This document shows positions 20,240 to 30,893 of a DNA stretch of 50,180 bases, one piece after another (the stretch's first letter is position 1; each line of letters opens with the position of its first letter). The DNA is from an uncultured Massilia sp. (lineage in GTDB: Bacteria > Pseudomonadota > Gammaproteobacteria > Burkholderiales > Burkholderiaceae_D): the NCBI GenBank assembly GCA_913777025.1, contig CAJYQM010000292.1, positions 1 to 50,180 on the forward strand, written 5' to 3'. The translations under genes were made by a program, and so were the position numbers. The notes under the pieces were generated by a model that worked only from the letters and a program-made list of their open reading frames with translations, ran no database searches and was not told the DNA's origin.

Positions 20240-20255
20240 TGAAAGAATATTTTCA
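20240..20255. promoter_or_regulatory. Candidate RpiR-family operator
   Basis: TGAAA-GAATAT-TTTCA is an inverted repeat with 5-bp arms in the 164-bp region between the divergent cphZ-like and rpiR genes; that region is otherwise AT-rich (GAATTTTTACACAACGTAAA). Palindromes with A/T-rich TGAAA/TTTCA arms are compatible with RpiR-type regulators. It lies 76 bp before the cphZ start and 74 bp before the regulator start, so one site could serve both. Confidence 0.45.
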
Positions 20256-20328
20256 AAATCTTGTTGAGTTCGCGGCGGCAGGCAGTTTAGAGTCAAAAAA
20301 TGTTTAAAGATTTGCATCGAAGGCGAGC

Positions 20329-21291
20329 ATGACCCTTCCCGCTTCTTCCAGCGCCGCACCCGACATCGGTTTTGCCGAATCCCGGCTCGGCCAGGCGCTG
20401 TTGCGCGTGCTGGCGGAGGGATCGGCCTCGAACCGCGCAATTGCCGACCACCTGCTGCGCAACCAGGTGCGCGTGACCGCGCTCGGCATCGGGGAACTGG
20501 CCGAGGCCTGCGAGGTCTCGACCGCCACCATCAGCCGCTTCGCGCGCGACCTCGGTTTCAAGAACTACGCGGCGATGCGCGGCGCGGTGGCCGAGACGCT
20601 GCAGTCGGTGCTGCAGCCGGTCGAAAAGCTGCGCAGCACGATCGCGCGCCGTGCCGGCGCGGCCTCGCCCGCGCTCGAGAGCCTGGGCTATGCCGAGGCG
20701 GCCATCACCGCCACCAGCCGCGCGCTCGCCGGCGCCCAGATCGACCGCATCGGCAACGCGCTCACCAAGGCGCGCGCCGTCTACGTGCTGGGCTTCGGAC
20801 TGTCCTCCTTCCTGGCCGGCGCGCTGGCGATGCACCTGCAACCCTTCTGCCACGTGGTCGACGTGGCCGCGAGCGGCGGCACCGAAGTCGCCGCCAGCCA
20901 CCTGGCCACCATCACGGGCAAGGACGTACTGGTCGTGATTTCGCTGCCGCGCTACACGCTGGACGCGGTCTCGCTGACCCGCTTCGCGCGCGACAGCGGC
21001 GCGACCATCGTCGCCATCACCGATTCGCCCGCGTCCCCGCTCGCCGAACTGGGGCACCACGTGCTGTACGCGCACAGCACGCATTCGGTGCTGCCCAGCA
21101 GCTCGAGCGCCGCGCTGGCCGTGATCGAGGCGCTGGCCGTGTCCCTGATGACGTCCAACAAGGCCAATGTCGCCAAGGCGGCCCGCCATACCGAGGCCAT
21201 CGCGGCCTATCTCTACGGCGAACACCAGGTTCGCGGCAGCAGCACGCACAAGAAAGAAGACGCCCGCAAGCGTACGGTCAGGAAGTCCTGA
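20329..21291 (+). CDS. MurR/RpiR-family transcriptional regulator (HTH + SIS)
   Basis: A 320-residue regulator. Residues about 15-90 are an RpiR-type helix-turn-helix (ASNRAIADHLLRNQ, then the recognition segment GELAEACEVSTATISRFARDLG and FKNYAAMR). Residues about 130-270 form a SIS domain (VYVLGFGLSSFLAGALAMHL; later DVLVVISLPRYT and IVAITDSPASPLA), which usually binds phosphosugars. In this context a sugar ligand is not obvious, so the effector may be an amino acid or dipeptide. It is divergent from the carrier/CphZ operon and 28 bp upstream of the receptor and cyanophycinase genes, and probably controls both arms. The C-terminal tail is basic and unstructured. Confidence 0.88.
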   Translation: MTLPASSSAAPDIGFAESRLGQALLRVLAEGSASNRAIADHLLRNQVRVTALGIGELAEACEVSTATISRFARDLGFKNYAAMRGAVAETLQSVLQPVEKLRSTIARRAGAASPALESLGYAEAAITATSRALAGAQIDRIGNALTKARAVYVLGFGLSSFLAGALAMHLQPFCHVVDVAASGGTEVAASHLATITGKDVLVVISLPRYTLDAVSLTRFARDSGATIVAITDSPASPLAELGHHVLYAHSTHSVLPSSSSAALAVIEALAVSLMTSNKANVAKAARHTEAIAAYLYGEHQVRGSSTHKKEDARKRTVRKS

Positions 21292-21319
21292 GTCATCCAT
21301 CACCAAGAGGGAGCATTGC

Positions 21320-24070
21320 ATGAGCAAGCAGAGTTCGAGTACGTTGCGGCCGACCGTCCTGGCGTCGGCCGTGGTCGCCTCGCTGGGGTTCATGGGGCAG
21401 CAGGCGCAGGCGCAGGAGCAGGATACGCAGCCGGTGCCGCACCGCGTCGAGATCACCGGTTCCTCGATCAAGCGCATCGACAGCGAGACGGCGCTGCCGG
21501 TGCAGCTGATCACGCGCGAGGACATCGACAAGATGGGCGCCACCACGGCCGCGGAACTGGTCAAGAACATCAGCGCCAACACGGCGCCGCTGACCGACGG
21601 CCCCAGCATCTCGGACGGCACCTCCGGCCAGCGCGGCTTCAATGGCGCCAACATGCGCGGCATCGGGGTCTCGTCCACGCTGATCCTGCTGAACGGCCGG
21701 CGCCTGGCCAACTTCGCTTCGCCCGGCGACAACGCCGGCGTCGACCTGAACAACATCCCGGCCGGCGCGATCCAGCGCGTGGAGGTGCTGAAGGACGGCG
21801 CCTCCGCGATCTACGGCACCGATGCCATCGGCGGCGTGATCAACTTCATCACGCGCAAGGACTACACCGGCATCGACCTGGCCGCATCGGCCGCCGGCAC
21901 CCAGCAGGGCGGAGCCGGCAAGCGCACCGCCAGCATCAGCGCCGGCGCCGGCAACCTGGCCGAGGACCGCTTCAACGTGTTCGGCGTGCTCGACGTGCAG
22001 CAGCTCGACCGCCTGCGCTCGGGCCAGCGCAGCTTCATCCGCGAACGGCCGCTGGCGACCACGCTGCCGGCCCAGATGTCCAGCAACACCTTCCCGGCCA
22101 ACATCGACATCTCGGGCGCGCAGCGCAATGCCCTGATCGGCGCCGGCCTGCTGCCGGCCGGCAGCACGGCCAGCCGGGTCAACCCGAGCGCGCCGGGCTG
22201 CAACCCGCCCGCCACCGTTTACGCCGAAAAGGGACCGGGCGGCGCGGCGGGCTGCAGCTACGACTACATGGAAGACACCGAGATCTACCCGGACTCGCGC
22301 AAGATCGGCTTCATCGGGCGCGCGACCTTCCAGCTGGACCCGGCCAACCAGCTGTTCGCGGAACTGGTGCAGACCGAGGCGAAGACGACCTACGTGCTGT
22401 CGCCGAATCCGGTCCGCATCCGCAACCTGCCGGTCGGCATCCTGCCGGCCGCCTACCGCAATGCCCTGAGCGCCCCGGGCCTGCCCGCGACCTTCAGCGG
22501 CATCCGCTACCGGATGAGCGAAGCGGGCAACCGCAGCAACGAGGTGACCAGCACCGGCCAGCGGCTGGTGCTGGGCGCCAGCGGCACCCTGGCCGGCTGG
22601 GACTACGACCTCGCCGTGTCGCGCGCCGAGAACCGCGCCGACGACAAGTACGTGGATGGCTATGTGCTGTACGACCAGTTCGAGGCCGGCGTACGCAACG
22701 GCACCATCAACCCGTTCGCGCCCTCGTCCCAGGCCGGCCTGGACCTCGTCAAGAGCCTGCGCATCAGCGACGAGGCGCGCAAGGCCAAGGGCGTGTCCAC
22801 CTCGATCGACGGCAAGATGTCGCGTTCCCTGATGACGCTGGCCGGCGGCGACCTGGCGCTGGCGGTCGGCGGCGAACTGCGCCACGAGCGCCAGCAATTC
22901 AATCCCTCGGCCCTGCTGCGCTCGAACAACATCGCCGGTGACCGCGACAGCACCTTGGACCCGGGCCAGCTGGCCGACGTGGAAACGCTGGACGACAAGC
23001 GCAAGGTGGCGTCCGTGTTCACCGAAGTGGTCGCGCCGATCACGAAGGAACTGGAGATGCAGTTCGCGCTGCGCTACGACCACTACAGCGAAGTGGGCAA
23101 CACCACCAATCCGAAGATCGGCGTGCGCTGGCAGCCGGCCAGGTCGCTGCTGCTGCGCGGCTCGGCCGGCACCGGCTTTCGCGCCCCTTCGCTGTCCGAC
23201 CTGAAGCGCCCGACCATCTTCGGCACCGCGGCCGGTTTCCTGACCGACCCGCAGTGCGTGCGCCAGGAAGGCAGCATCGACACCTGCACCGACCAGTGGA
23301 ACGTCGAGCGCCGCTCGAATCCTGATTTGAAACCGGAGAAATCGCGCCAGTTCACGCTCGGTGCCGTGGTCGAGCTGGACAAGCGCACCAATGTCTCGAT
23401 CGACTACTGGAACATCGAGAAACGCGACGTCATCAGCACGCTGGGCGAACAGGTCATCGTCGAGAATCCCGACGCCTACAACGGCAAGTACATCCAGCGC
23501 GACGAGGATGGCTTCATCTCCAACATCCTCCTGATGAAGGAAAACCAGGGCCGCCTGAAGACCTCCGGCATCGACCTGGTCGCTGACTGGCACAGCGAGC
23601 GTGGAAGCTGGGGACGCCTGGGCGTCAGCCTGTCCGGCACCTACATCATGCGCTACGACCGCCAGTTCGGCCCGCAGGAGCCCTACCGCAGCAACCTGGG
23701 CGTGTTCCTGAACGACCAGGTGATCCAGCGCTGGCGCCACCGCATCAGCCTGGACTGGGATTCGGGGCCGTACAGCCTGAGCCTGGCGAACCAGTACTCG
23801 TCCGGCTACACGGACCAGAACACGACCTACGACCCGTACACCGACCAGCTGCTCGCGCCGAACCACGTGAAAGCATATTCGCTGTGGGACCTGACCGGCA
23901 GCTGGGCGATCGGCAAGCGGCTCAAGCTGCGCGCGGGCGTGCTGAACCTGCTGAACACCGACCCGCCGTTCTCGAACCAGGCCTATTTCTTCCTGGCCGG
24001 CTACGACCCGAGCTACACGGATCCGCGCGGCCGCAGCGGCTTCGTGAGCGTGAACTATTCGTTCAAGTGA
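21320..24070 (+). CDS. TonB-dependent outer-membrane receptor
   Basis: A 916-residue receptor. The signal peptide ends near QQAQAQEQ (residue ~30). The plug (about 40-190) shows VEITGSSIKRIDSETALPVQ, the QRGFNGANMRGIGVSSTLIL motif and RVEVLKDGASAIYGTDAIGGVINFIT. The barrel contains FRAPSLSDLKRP and NPDLKPEKSRQFTLGA and ends GFVSVNYSFK. The start at 21320 is chosen for AGAGGGA 7 bases upstream and for the signal peptide; a frame open back to 21167 overlaps the regulator. The class resembles oligomer-import receptors of carbohydrate/peptide loci rather than siderophore receptors, because the gene is followed after 10 bp by cyanophycinase. Likely ligand: cyanophycin fragments (inference). Confidence 0.88.
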   Translation: MSKQSSSTLRPTVLASAVVASLGFMGQQAQAQEQDTQPVPHRVEITGSSIKRIDSETALPVQLITREDIDKMGATTAAELVKNISANTAPLTDGPSISDGTSGQRGFNGANMRGIGVSSTLILLNGRRLANFASPGDNAGVDLNNIPAGAIQRVEVLKDGASAIYGTDAIGGVINFITRKDYTGIDLAASAAGTQQGGAGKRTASISAGAGNLAEDRFNVFGVLDVQQLDRLRSGQRSFIRERPLATTLPAQMSSNTFPANIDISGAQRNALIGAGLLPAGSTASRVNPSAPGCNPPATVYAEKGPGGAAGCSYDYMEDTEIYPDSRKIGFIGRATFQLDPANQLFAELVQTEAKTTYVLSPNPVRIRNLPVGILPAAYRNALSAPGLPATFSGIRYRMSEAGNRSNEVTSTGQRLVLGASGTLAGWDYDLAVSRAENRADDKYVDGYVLYDQFEAGVRNGTINPFAPSSQAGLDLVKSLRISDEARKAKGVSTSIDGKMSRSLMTLAGGDLALAVGGELRHERQQFNPSALLRSNNIAGDRDSTLDPGQLADVETLDDKRKVASVFTEVVAPITKELEMQFALRYDHYSEVGNTTNPKIGVRWQPARSLLLRGSAGTGFRAPSLSDLKRPTIFGTAAGFLTDPQCVRQEGSIDTCTDQWNVERRSNPDLKPEKSRQFTLGAVVELDKRTNVSIDYWNIEKRDVISTLGEQVIVENPDAYNGKYIQRDEDGFISNILLMKENQGRLKTSGIDLVADWHSERGSWGRLGVSLSGTYIMRYDRQFGPQEPYRSNLGVFLNDQVIQRWRHRISLDWDSGPYSLSLANQYSSGYTDQNTTYDPYTDQLLAPNHVKAYSLWDLTGSWAIGKRLKLRAGVLNLLNTDPPFSNQAYFFLAGYDPSYTDPRGRSGFVSVNYSFK

Positions 24071-24080
24071 CGGGCGGCCC

Positions 24081-25295
24081 ATGTTGAAACGACTGTATTG
24101 CGTGCTGGCGCTGGCCTGCACGGTGGCGGGCGGCAGCGCTGCCGCTGCGGGCCCCGCAGCGTCACCGAAAGGCTCGCTGGTCATCATCGGCGGCGGCCTG
24201 CGTGCCGACAATGCCGCGGTCTGGCAGAAGGTCGTCGACCTGGCCGGCGGCAAGGGCGCGCGCATCGCGGTGCTGCCGACGGCGGCCGGCAACCCGGAGC
24301 GCGAAGGGGCGCTTACCGTGGCGAACCTGAACCGCTACGGCGCGCGGGCCTTCGTGGTGCCGGTCGCGCCGCGCCTGCCCGGCCGCGATGCGCGCCAGGC
24401 CGCGGACGATCCGGTCCTGGCGCGCGCGGTGCTTGGCGCCGGCGGCGTGTTCTTCACCGGCGGCGACCAGGGCCGCATCACGGCTGTGCTGCGCCACGCG
24501 GACGGCAGCAACACGGCCGTGCTGGACGCGCTGTGGGCGCTGTACCGGCGCGGCGGCGTGATCGCCGGCACCAGCGCCGGCGCCGCCATCATGAGCGCCA
24601 CCATGTTCTACGACCCGCCTCTGGAAGTGCTGCCGGTGCTGAAGAACGGCGTGGTGGACGGCAAGGACATCGCGCCCGGGCTGGGTTTCATCGGCGCCGA
24701 CGTCTTCGTCGACCAGCACCTGCTGGTGCGCGGCCGCTTCGCCCGCATGCTGCCGGCGATGCTGGCCAAGCGCTACACGCTGGGCCTGGGCATCGACGAG
24801 AACACCGCCGCCGTGATCGGCCCCACGCGTGACGTGACCATGATCGGCTACCAGGGCGCCATCGTGCTCGAGCTGGGACAGGCGAGCACGGACAAGGCGC
24901 AGGCCGGCTTCAACCTGTCCAATGCGCGCATCAGTTATCTCGACAGCGGCGACCGCTTCAACCTGGCCACGCGCACCTTTTATCCGGGGCCGGGCAAGGA
25001 GCCGGTGCATGAAGAGGTGCCCGAGCACCGTCCGCCGATCTTCTACACGGACATTTTGGGGAATACCTCGGTGGTCAACCTGCTGGAAAAGCTGGTCGAC
25101 AGCGACCAGCAGCGCGCCGGGGGGGTGGCGTTCGAGGGGCCGGGCAGCGCGATGGCGGAACGCGGGTTCGAGTTCACGTTTACGCGGATGCCGGACAGCG
25201 GGGAGTTTGCGACGAACCGGGAAGATGCGTTTTCGATCTACCGGATCAGGATGGATGTGCGGCCGGTGCGGGTGCGCCAGCCGTTTTATGAGTAG
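24081..25295 (+). CDS. cphE: Exported cyanophycinase (peptidase family S51)
   Basis: A 404-residue serine exopeptidase that cuts cyanophycin (poly-Asp with Arg side chains) into beta-Asp-Arg dipeptides. After an N-terminal signal peptide (MLKRLYCVLALACTVAGG...AAAAG) comes the S51 core: VIIGGGL, the TGGDQGR segment (126-132), the nucleophile Ser165 in IAGTSAGAA, and the VDQHLLVRGR motif that completes the cyanophycinase-type active site. The C-terminal ~130 residues (after the FNLSNARISYL region) extend beyond the ~270-residue intracellular CphB, as in extracellular CphE-type enzymes. With the signal peptide this indicates use of external cyanophycin rather than turnover of a store; no cyanophycin synthetase is in the window. 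Confidence 0.85.
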   Translation: MLKRLYCVLALACTVAGGSAAAAGPAASPKGSLVIIGGGLRADNAAVWQKVVDLAGGKGARIAVLPTAAGNPEREGALTVANLNRYGARAFVVPVAPRLPGRDARQAADDPVLARAVLGAGGVFFTGGDQGRITAVLRHADGSNTAVLDALWALYRRGGVIAGTSAGAAIMSATMFYDPPLEVLPVLKNGVVDGKDIAPGLGFIGADVFVDQHLLVRGRFARMLPAMLAKRYTLGLGIDENTAAVIGPTRDVTMIGYQGAIVLELGQASTDKAQAGFNLSNARISYLDSGDRFNLATRTFYPGPGKEPVHEEVPEHRPPIFYTDILGNTSVVNLLEKLVDSDQQRAGGVAFEGPGSAMAERGFEFTFTRMPDSGEFATNREDAFSIYRIRMDVRPVRVRQPFYE

Positions 25296-25406
25296 TAGGG
25301 TGGACGGCTGTGCCGTCCACGCGGTGATCGAAGCAGGCTCCGATGGCGTGCACGGTATCGGAGCCGATAACAATCACCGCGTGGACAGCGAAGCTGTCCA
25401 CCCTAC
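25296..25406. repeat. REP/BIME-like double-hairpin repeat, copy C (best preserved)
   Basis: It spans the junction of the convergent cyanophycinase and uvrA genes. Left hairpin GTGGACGGC-TGT-GCCGTCCAC at 25300-25320; central 9-bp stem GGCTCCGAT (25336-25344) / ATCGGAGCC (25357-25365); right hairpin GTGGACAGC-GAA-GCTGTCCAC at 25381-25401. The outer ends (TAGGGTGGAC...GTCCACCCTA) and inner CGCGGTGAT/ATCACCGCG pair too, so the whole 110 bp can fold as one cruciform-like structure. Confidence 0.85.
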
Positions 25407-25411
25407 GTACC

Positions 25412-28261
<2,850 letters not shown>

Positions 28262-28347
28262 TAATGTTTGAAGTCTTTCGAATGGTTGCGGGGCCGGCGC
28301 ACGAATGCCGAGTGAGCGGGCCGGACGAAGAGAACTCGCTAGTGTAC

Positions 28348-28363
28348 CTGTTTTTATTTACAG
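28348..28363. promoter_or_regulatory. LexA (SOS) box upstream of uvrA
   Basis: CTGTTTTTATTTACAG is CTG-N10-CAG with an A/T-only core. The flanks (TAC before, TGG after) partly extend the dyad. It lies 87 bp before the uvrA start, as for LexA-regulated uvrA genes, and about 395 bp from the divergent ssb start. It is the second SOS box in this window besides dinB. Confidence 0.7.
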
Positions 28364-28758
28364 TGGTTGGGCACCGTTACAGAAACCGTTGTCGCGTTAT
28401 CTGTATGAAATGTCGACTTGTAAAGGTCTACCCTACCACGGGAACTGGCGTGTTCCGTATGTGGTCCGGGTACGGGGCAATTCAATGGCAGACTCACCAG
28501 AAACGCCAAATTTTTTCGCCTTACGCCAAATTTATGCGGCAAATGTTGATGTCGATCTCTTCCATTTCGGGCACTTCGGCCCCATCTCCGCTGTCTGAGC
28601 GGATGTCGGGAACCCGGGCGTCCGCCAGCCTGCAACATGCCAAAAAATCTTGCCTCCTAGGGCAGTCAACGAGGCATAATGTCGGACGCAACATCTTAAA
28701 TTCCCTGGCGCTTAGTCTTCGCGCAGAGTCAGGGCCACACCAATGAAGGAGTAACACC
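28364..28758. promoter_or_regulatory. Long uvrA-ssb intergenic region with phased direct repeat
   Basis: No gene supported here; the frames through it lack family features and a ribosome site. It carries an exact 11-bp direct repeat ACGCCAAATTT at 28503-28513 and 28523-28533, start to start exactly 20 bp, i.e. on one face of the helix. Nearer ssb there is a possible promoter TTGCCT (28650) - 19 bp - CATAAT (28675-28680). The ssb ribosome site is AAGGAG, 9 bases before its ATG. Confidence 0.45.
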
Positions 28759-29274
28759 ATGGCATCAGTCAACAAGGTCATCATCGTCGGCAACCTCGGC
28801 CGCGATCCGGAAATCCGCTACATGCCGAGCGGCGACGCCATCGCCAACATCGCCGTTGCGACCTCGTACAAGTCGAAGGACCGCAACAGCGGCGAACAGA
28901 AGGAACTGACCGAGTGGCACCGTATTTCGTTCTTCGGCCGCCTGGCCGAGATCGTCGGCCAATACCTGAAAAAGGGCTCGTCGGTCTACGTCGAAGGCCG
29001 CCTGCAGACCCGCAAGTACACGGACAAGGACGGCATCGAGCGCTACGCCACCGACATCATCGCTGAAAACATGCAGATGCTGGGCGGCCGCCAGGGCATG
29101 GGCGGCGGCGACAGCTACGGTGGCGACGACAGCTACGGCGGTGGTGGTGGCGGCTACGACGCCCCGCCGAGCCGTCCGGCCCCGCAGCGCCAGGCCCCGC
29201 CGGCACCGGCAGCCCGTCCGCAGCCGAAACCGGCGCCGAACTTCTCGGATATGGATGACGACATCCCGTTCTGA
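28759..29274 (+). CDS. ssb: Single-stranded DNA-binding protein
   Basis: A 171-residue SSB that coats single-stranded DNA in replication, repair and recombination. The OB fold occupies about 1-110 ([69 protein letters not shown]). A Gly-rich then Pro/Ala-rich linker follows, and the acidic tip DMDDDIPF, which recruits partner proteins, is intact. The ribosome site GAAGGAG is 9 bases before the ATG. It is divergent from uvrA, as often seen in proteobacteria, and ends in a strong bidirectional terminator. Confidence 0.97.
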   Translation: MASVNKVIIVGNLGRDPEIRYMPSGDAIANIAVATSYKSKDRNSGEQKELTEWHRISFFGRLAEIVGQYLKKGSSVYVEGRLQTRKYTDKDGIERYATDIIAENMQMLGGRQGMGGGDSYGGDDSYGGGGGGYDAPPSRPAPQRQAPPAPAARPQPKPAPNFSDMDDDIPF

Positions 29275-29299
29275 GTCGCGCCAAGGGTGCTGATTCAAT

Positions 29300-29336
29300 A
29301 AAAATCCCCGCAGCTGTCCAGGCTGCGGGGATTTTT
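29300..29336. terminator. Bidirectional terminator between ssb and the DUF1428 gene
   Basis: A perfect 14-bp stem AAAAATCCCCGCAG / CTGCGGGGATTTTT with a 9-base loop. A-run and T-run on both sides make it functional for both convergent genes. Confidence 0.93.
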
Positions 29337-29349
29337 CATTCACAGGCGC

Positions 29350-29709
29350 CTACATGTCCACCACCATCTCGAACCCGCCATACATCATGCGCTTGCCATC
29401 GAAGGGCATATTCTCCTGCTTCATGAACTCGGCCATGCGCGGATCCTTCATTACCTTGGCGTTGACCTCGTCGCGCCTGGCCCGCGATGCGTAGACGATC
29501 CACGAAAATACCACCACTTCGCCTTCCTCCAGCATCACGCTCTGCGGAAACGAGGTCAGCTTGCCGGGCTTGACGTCATCGCCGACGCATTCGCGGAATT
29601 CCAGCGCGCCGAGCTCGCGCCAGATCCTGCCTGCCTTGCTGGACATGTCCTTGTAGGCATCGAGCTTTGCCTTCTGGACCGGAATCACGAAACCATCGAC
29701 GTAGGCCAT
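29350..29709 (-). CDS. DUF1428 (YbaA-like) protein
   Basis: A 119-residue cytoplasmic protein matching the DUF1428 family along its length: MAYVDGFVIPV start, ARIWRELGALEFRECVGDDV-type core, the basic YASRARRDEVN segment, and the ending KRMMYGGFEMVVDM. The fold is a dimeric ferredoxin-like (Dabb-like) barrel; the function is unknown. The start at 29707-29709 is fixed by AGGAG 8 bases upstream; the frame stays open for 160 codons further but without family similarity. Convergent with ssb. Confidence 0.9.
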   Translation of the reverse strand: MAYVDGFVIPVQKAKLDAYKDMSSKAGRIWRELGALEFRECVGDDVKPGKLTSFPQSVMLEEGEVVVFSWIVYASRARRDEVNAKVMKDPRMAEFMKQENMPFDGKRMMYGGFEMVVDM

Positions 29710-29852
29710 GATCGTTCTCCTGTGGATTGTGTGCTCATAGACCTCATCGGCAGCGAAAGATTCCGCTGTCTGTACACGAATCCCGGCTGGTGGAAATCCG
29801 GCCCGGTGCGCATGACGCACCGAGGCGAAGCGGCCACAACGGCATGGCAAGA

Positions 29853-29882
29853 CTGGCACCGCCAGGCTCATCCGTGTAATAT
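29853..29882 (+). promoter_or_regulatory. Candidate promoter of the cobalamin operon
   Basis: CTGGCA (29853-29858) and TAATAT (29877-29882) are spaced 18 bp, immediately upstream of the riboswitch, where the transcription start is expected. The match to sigma70 consensus is only fair. The rest of 29710-29852 shows no gene; it holds a GGTGCG/CGCACC hairpin near 29804-29820 of unknown meaning. Confidence 0.4.
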
Positions 29883-29887
29883 CCCGA

Positions 29888-30075
29888 CTTTGGGTGCGCC
29901 CATTCCCGCCCGGGAATGGCGTTAAACGGGAAACCGGTGACCCCGCATGCAGATGCGGCCATTCCGGTGCAGCCCCCGCTGCTGTAAGCCTGACGACTCC
30001 GGCAACATGCCACTGCGATGCGATCGCGGGAAGGCCCGGAGGAGGATGAAGGCGAGCCAGAATACCGGCCCGAGT
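29888..30075 (+). promoter_or_regulatory. Cobalamin (B12) riboswitch
   Basis: Core elements occur in the right order: GGGAAACCGGTG at 29928-29939, CCGGTGCAGCCCCCGCTGCTGTAAGC (29964-29989), the B12-box region GCCACTGC (30009-30016) followed by GGGAAGGC (30028-30035), GATGAAGGCGAGCCAG (30045-30060), and the closing ATACCGG. About 140 nt separate it from cbiM; a hairpin GGAAGCC/GGCTTTCC near 30100-30125 may be part of the expression platform. It should switch off the downstream cobalt-uptake and corrin genes when adenosyl- or other cobalamin is plentiful. Confidence 0.93.
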
Positions 30076-30212
30076 GTCAGCACCATTCCCCGGGGTGACG
30101 GGAAGCCGCTGTCGACTGGCTTTCCGCATCCTGCATCCAGCGCCCAGCCCCCGTCGACCGTCTTTTCTACCCCGCCTGGTGTCCTTTTCGACCATTCGAC
30201 GGGAGGTTTCGA

Positions 30213-30893
30213 ATGCACATCATGGAAGGTTTCCTGCCCCCGGCGCACGCGCTCGGCTGGGCCGCCGTCTCCGTACCTGTCCTGGCCTGGGGCCTGCATG
30301 CGATGGGGCGCAGCTTGCGCGCGCATCCCGAGCGGCGCATGCTGCTGGGCGTGGCCGCCGCCTTTGCCTTCCTGCTGTCGGCGCTGAAGCTGCCGTCGGT
30401 GACCGGAAGCTGTTCGCATCCGACCGGCGTCGGGCTCGGCGCATTGCTGTTCGGGCCCGCGGCGATGGTGCCGGTGGGCTTCGTCGTGCTGCTGTTCCAG
30501 GCGCTGCTGCTGGCCCATGGCGGCCTCACCACGCTGGGCGCCAACGTGTTCTCGATGGCGATCGTCGGTCCCTTCGTCTCCTACGGCGTATTCCGCGGCG
30601 CCGCGGCGCTCGGCTTGTCGCGTTCCGTGGCCGTGTTCCTGGCCGCCTGCCTGGGCGACCTGGCAACCTATGTCACCACCTCGGCGCAGCTGGCCTGGGC
30701 GTTCCCGGATGCGGTCGGCGGCTTCCAGGCTTCCTTCGTGAAGTTCGCGGGCATCTTCGCGCTGACCCAGGTGCCGATCGCGATCAGCGAAGGCTTGCTC
30801 ACCGTGCTGGTCGTGAACGCGATGGCGCGCTTCAACGCGCAGGAACTGCGTTCGCTGCCGGTGATGGCGATCGGCGCAAGGAAAGCCGCATGA
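30213..30893 (+). CDS. cbiM: Cobalt ECF transporter S-component CbiM
   Basis: A 226-residue inner-membrane protein, the metal-binding component of the CbiMNQO cobalt importer. The N-terminus [10 protein letters not shown] is the diagnostic CbiM metal site (the free N-terminal Met-His after the first residue, followed by a conserved His). The [23 protein letters not shown] segment is the second conserved metal-site loop. About 6-7 membrane helices. It is the first gene after the B12 riboswitch; GGGAGG precedes the ATG. The stop overlaps the cbiN start in ATGA. Confidence 0.95.
   Translation: MHIMEGFLPPAHALGWAAVSVPVLAWGLHAMGRSLRAHPERRMLLGVAAAFAFLLSALKLPSVTGSCSHPTGVGLGALLFGPAAMVPVGFVVLLFQALLLAHGGLTTLGANVFSMAIVGPFVSYGVFRGAAALGLSRSVAVFLAACLGDLATYVTTSAQLAWAFPDAVGGFQASFVKFAGIFALTQVPIAISEGLLTVLVVNAMARFNAQELRSLPVMAIGARKAA

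Noticed and set aside
21293-24292. A 999-codon minus-strand frame opposite the TonB receptor
   Set aside because: Antisense shadow of high-GC coding sequence with Ala/Arg/Val/Gly-rich nonsense and no start signal.
24081-25295. Cyanophycinase considered as part of an intracellular storage system
   Set aside because: It has a signal peptide and a long C-terminal extension, and no cyanophycin synthetase is nearby.
28264-28746. A 160-codon plus-strand frame between uvrA and ssb
   Set aside because: No ribosome site or family match, unusual composition, and the region holds an SOS box and promoter-like elements.
29710-30195. N-terminal extension of the DUF1428 protein through the riboswitch region
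   Set aside because: The family start and an AGGAG site fix the ATG at 29707-29709, and the upstream DNA is an RNA control element on the other strand.
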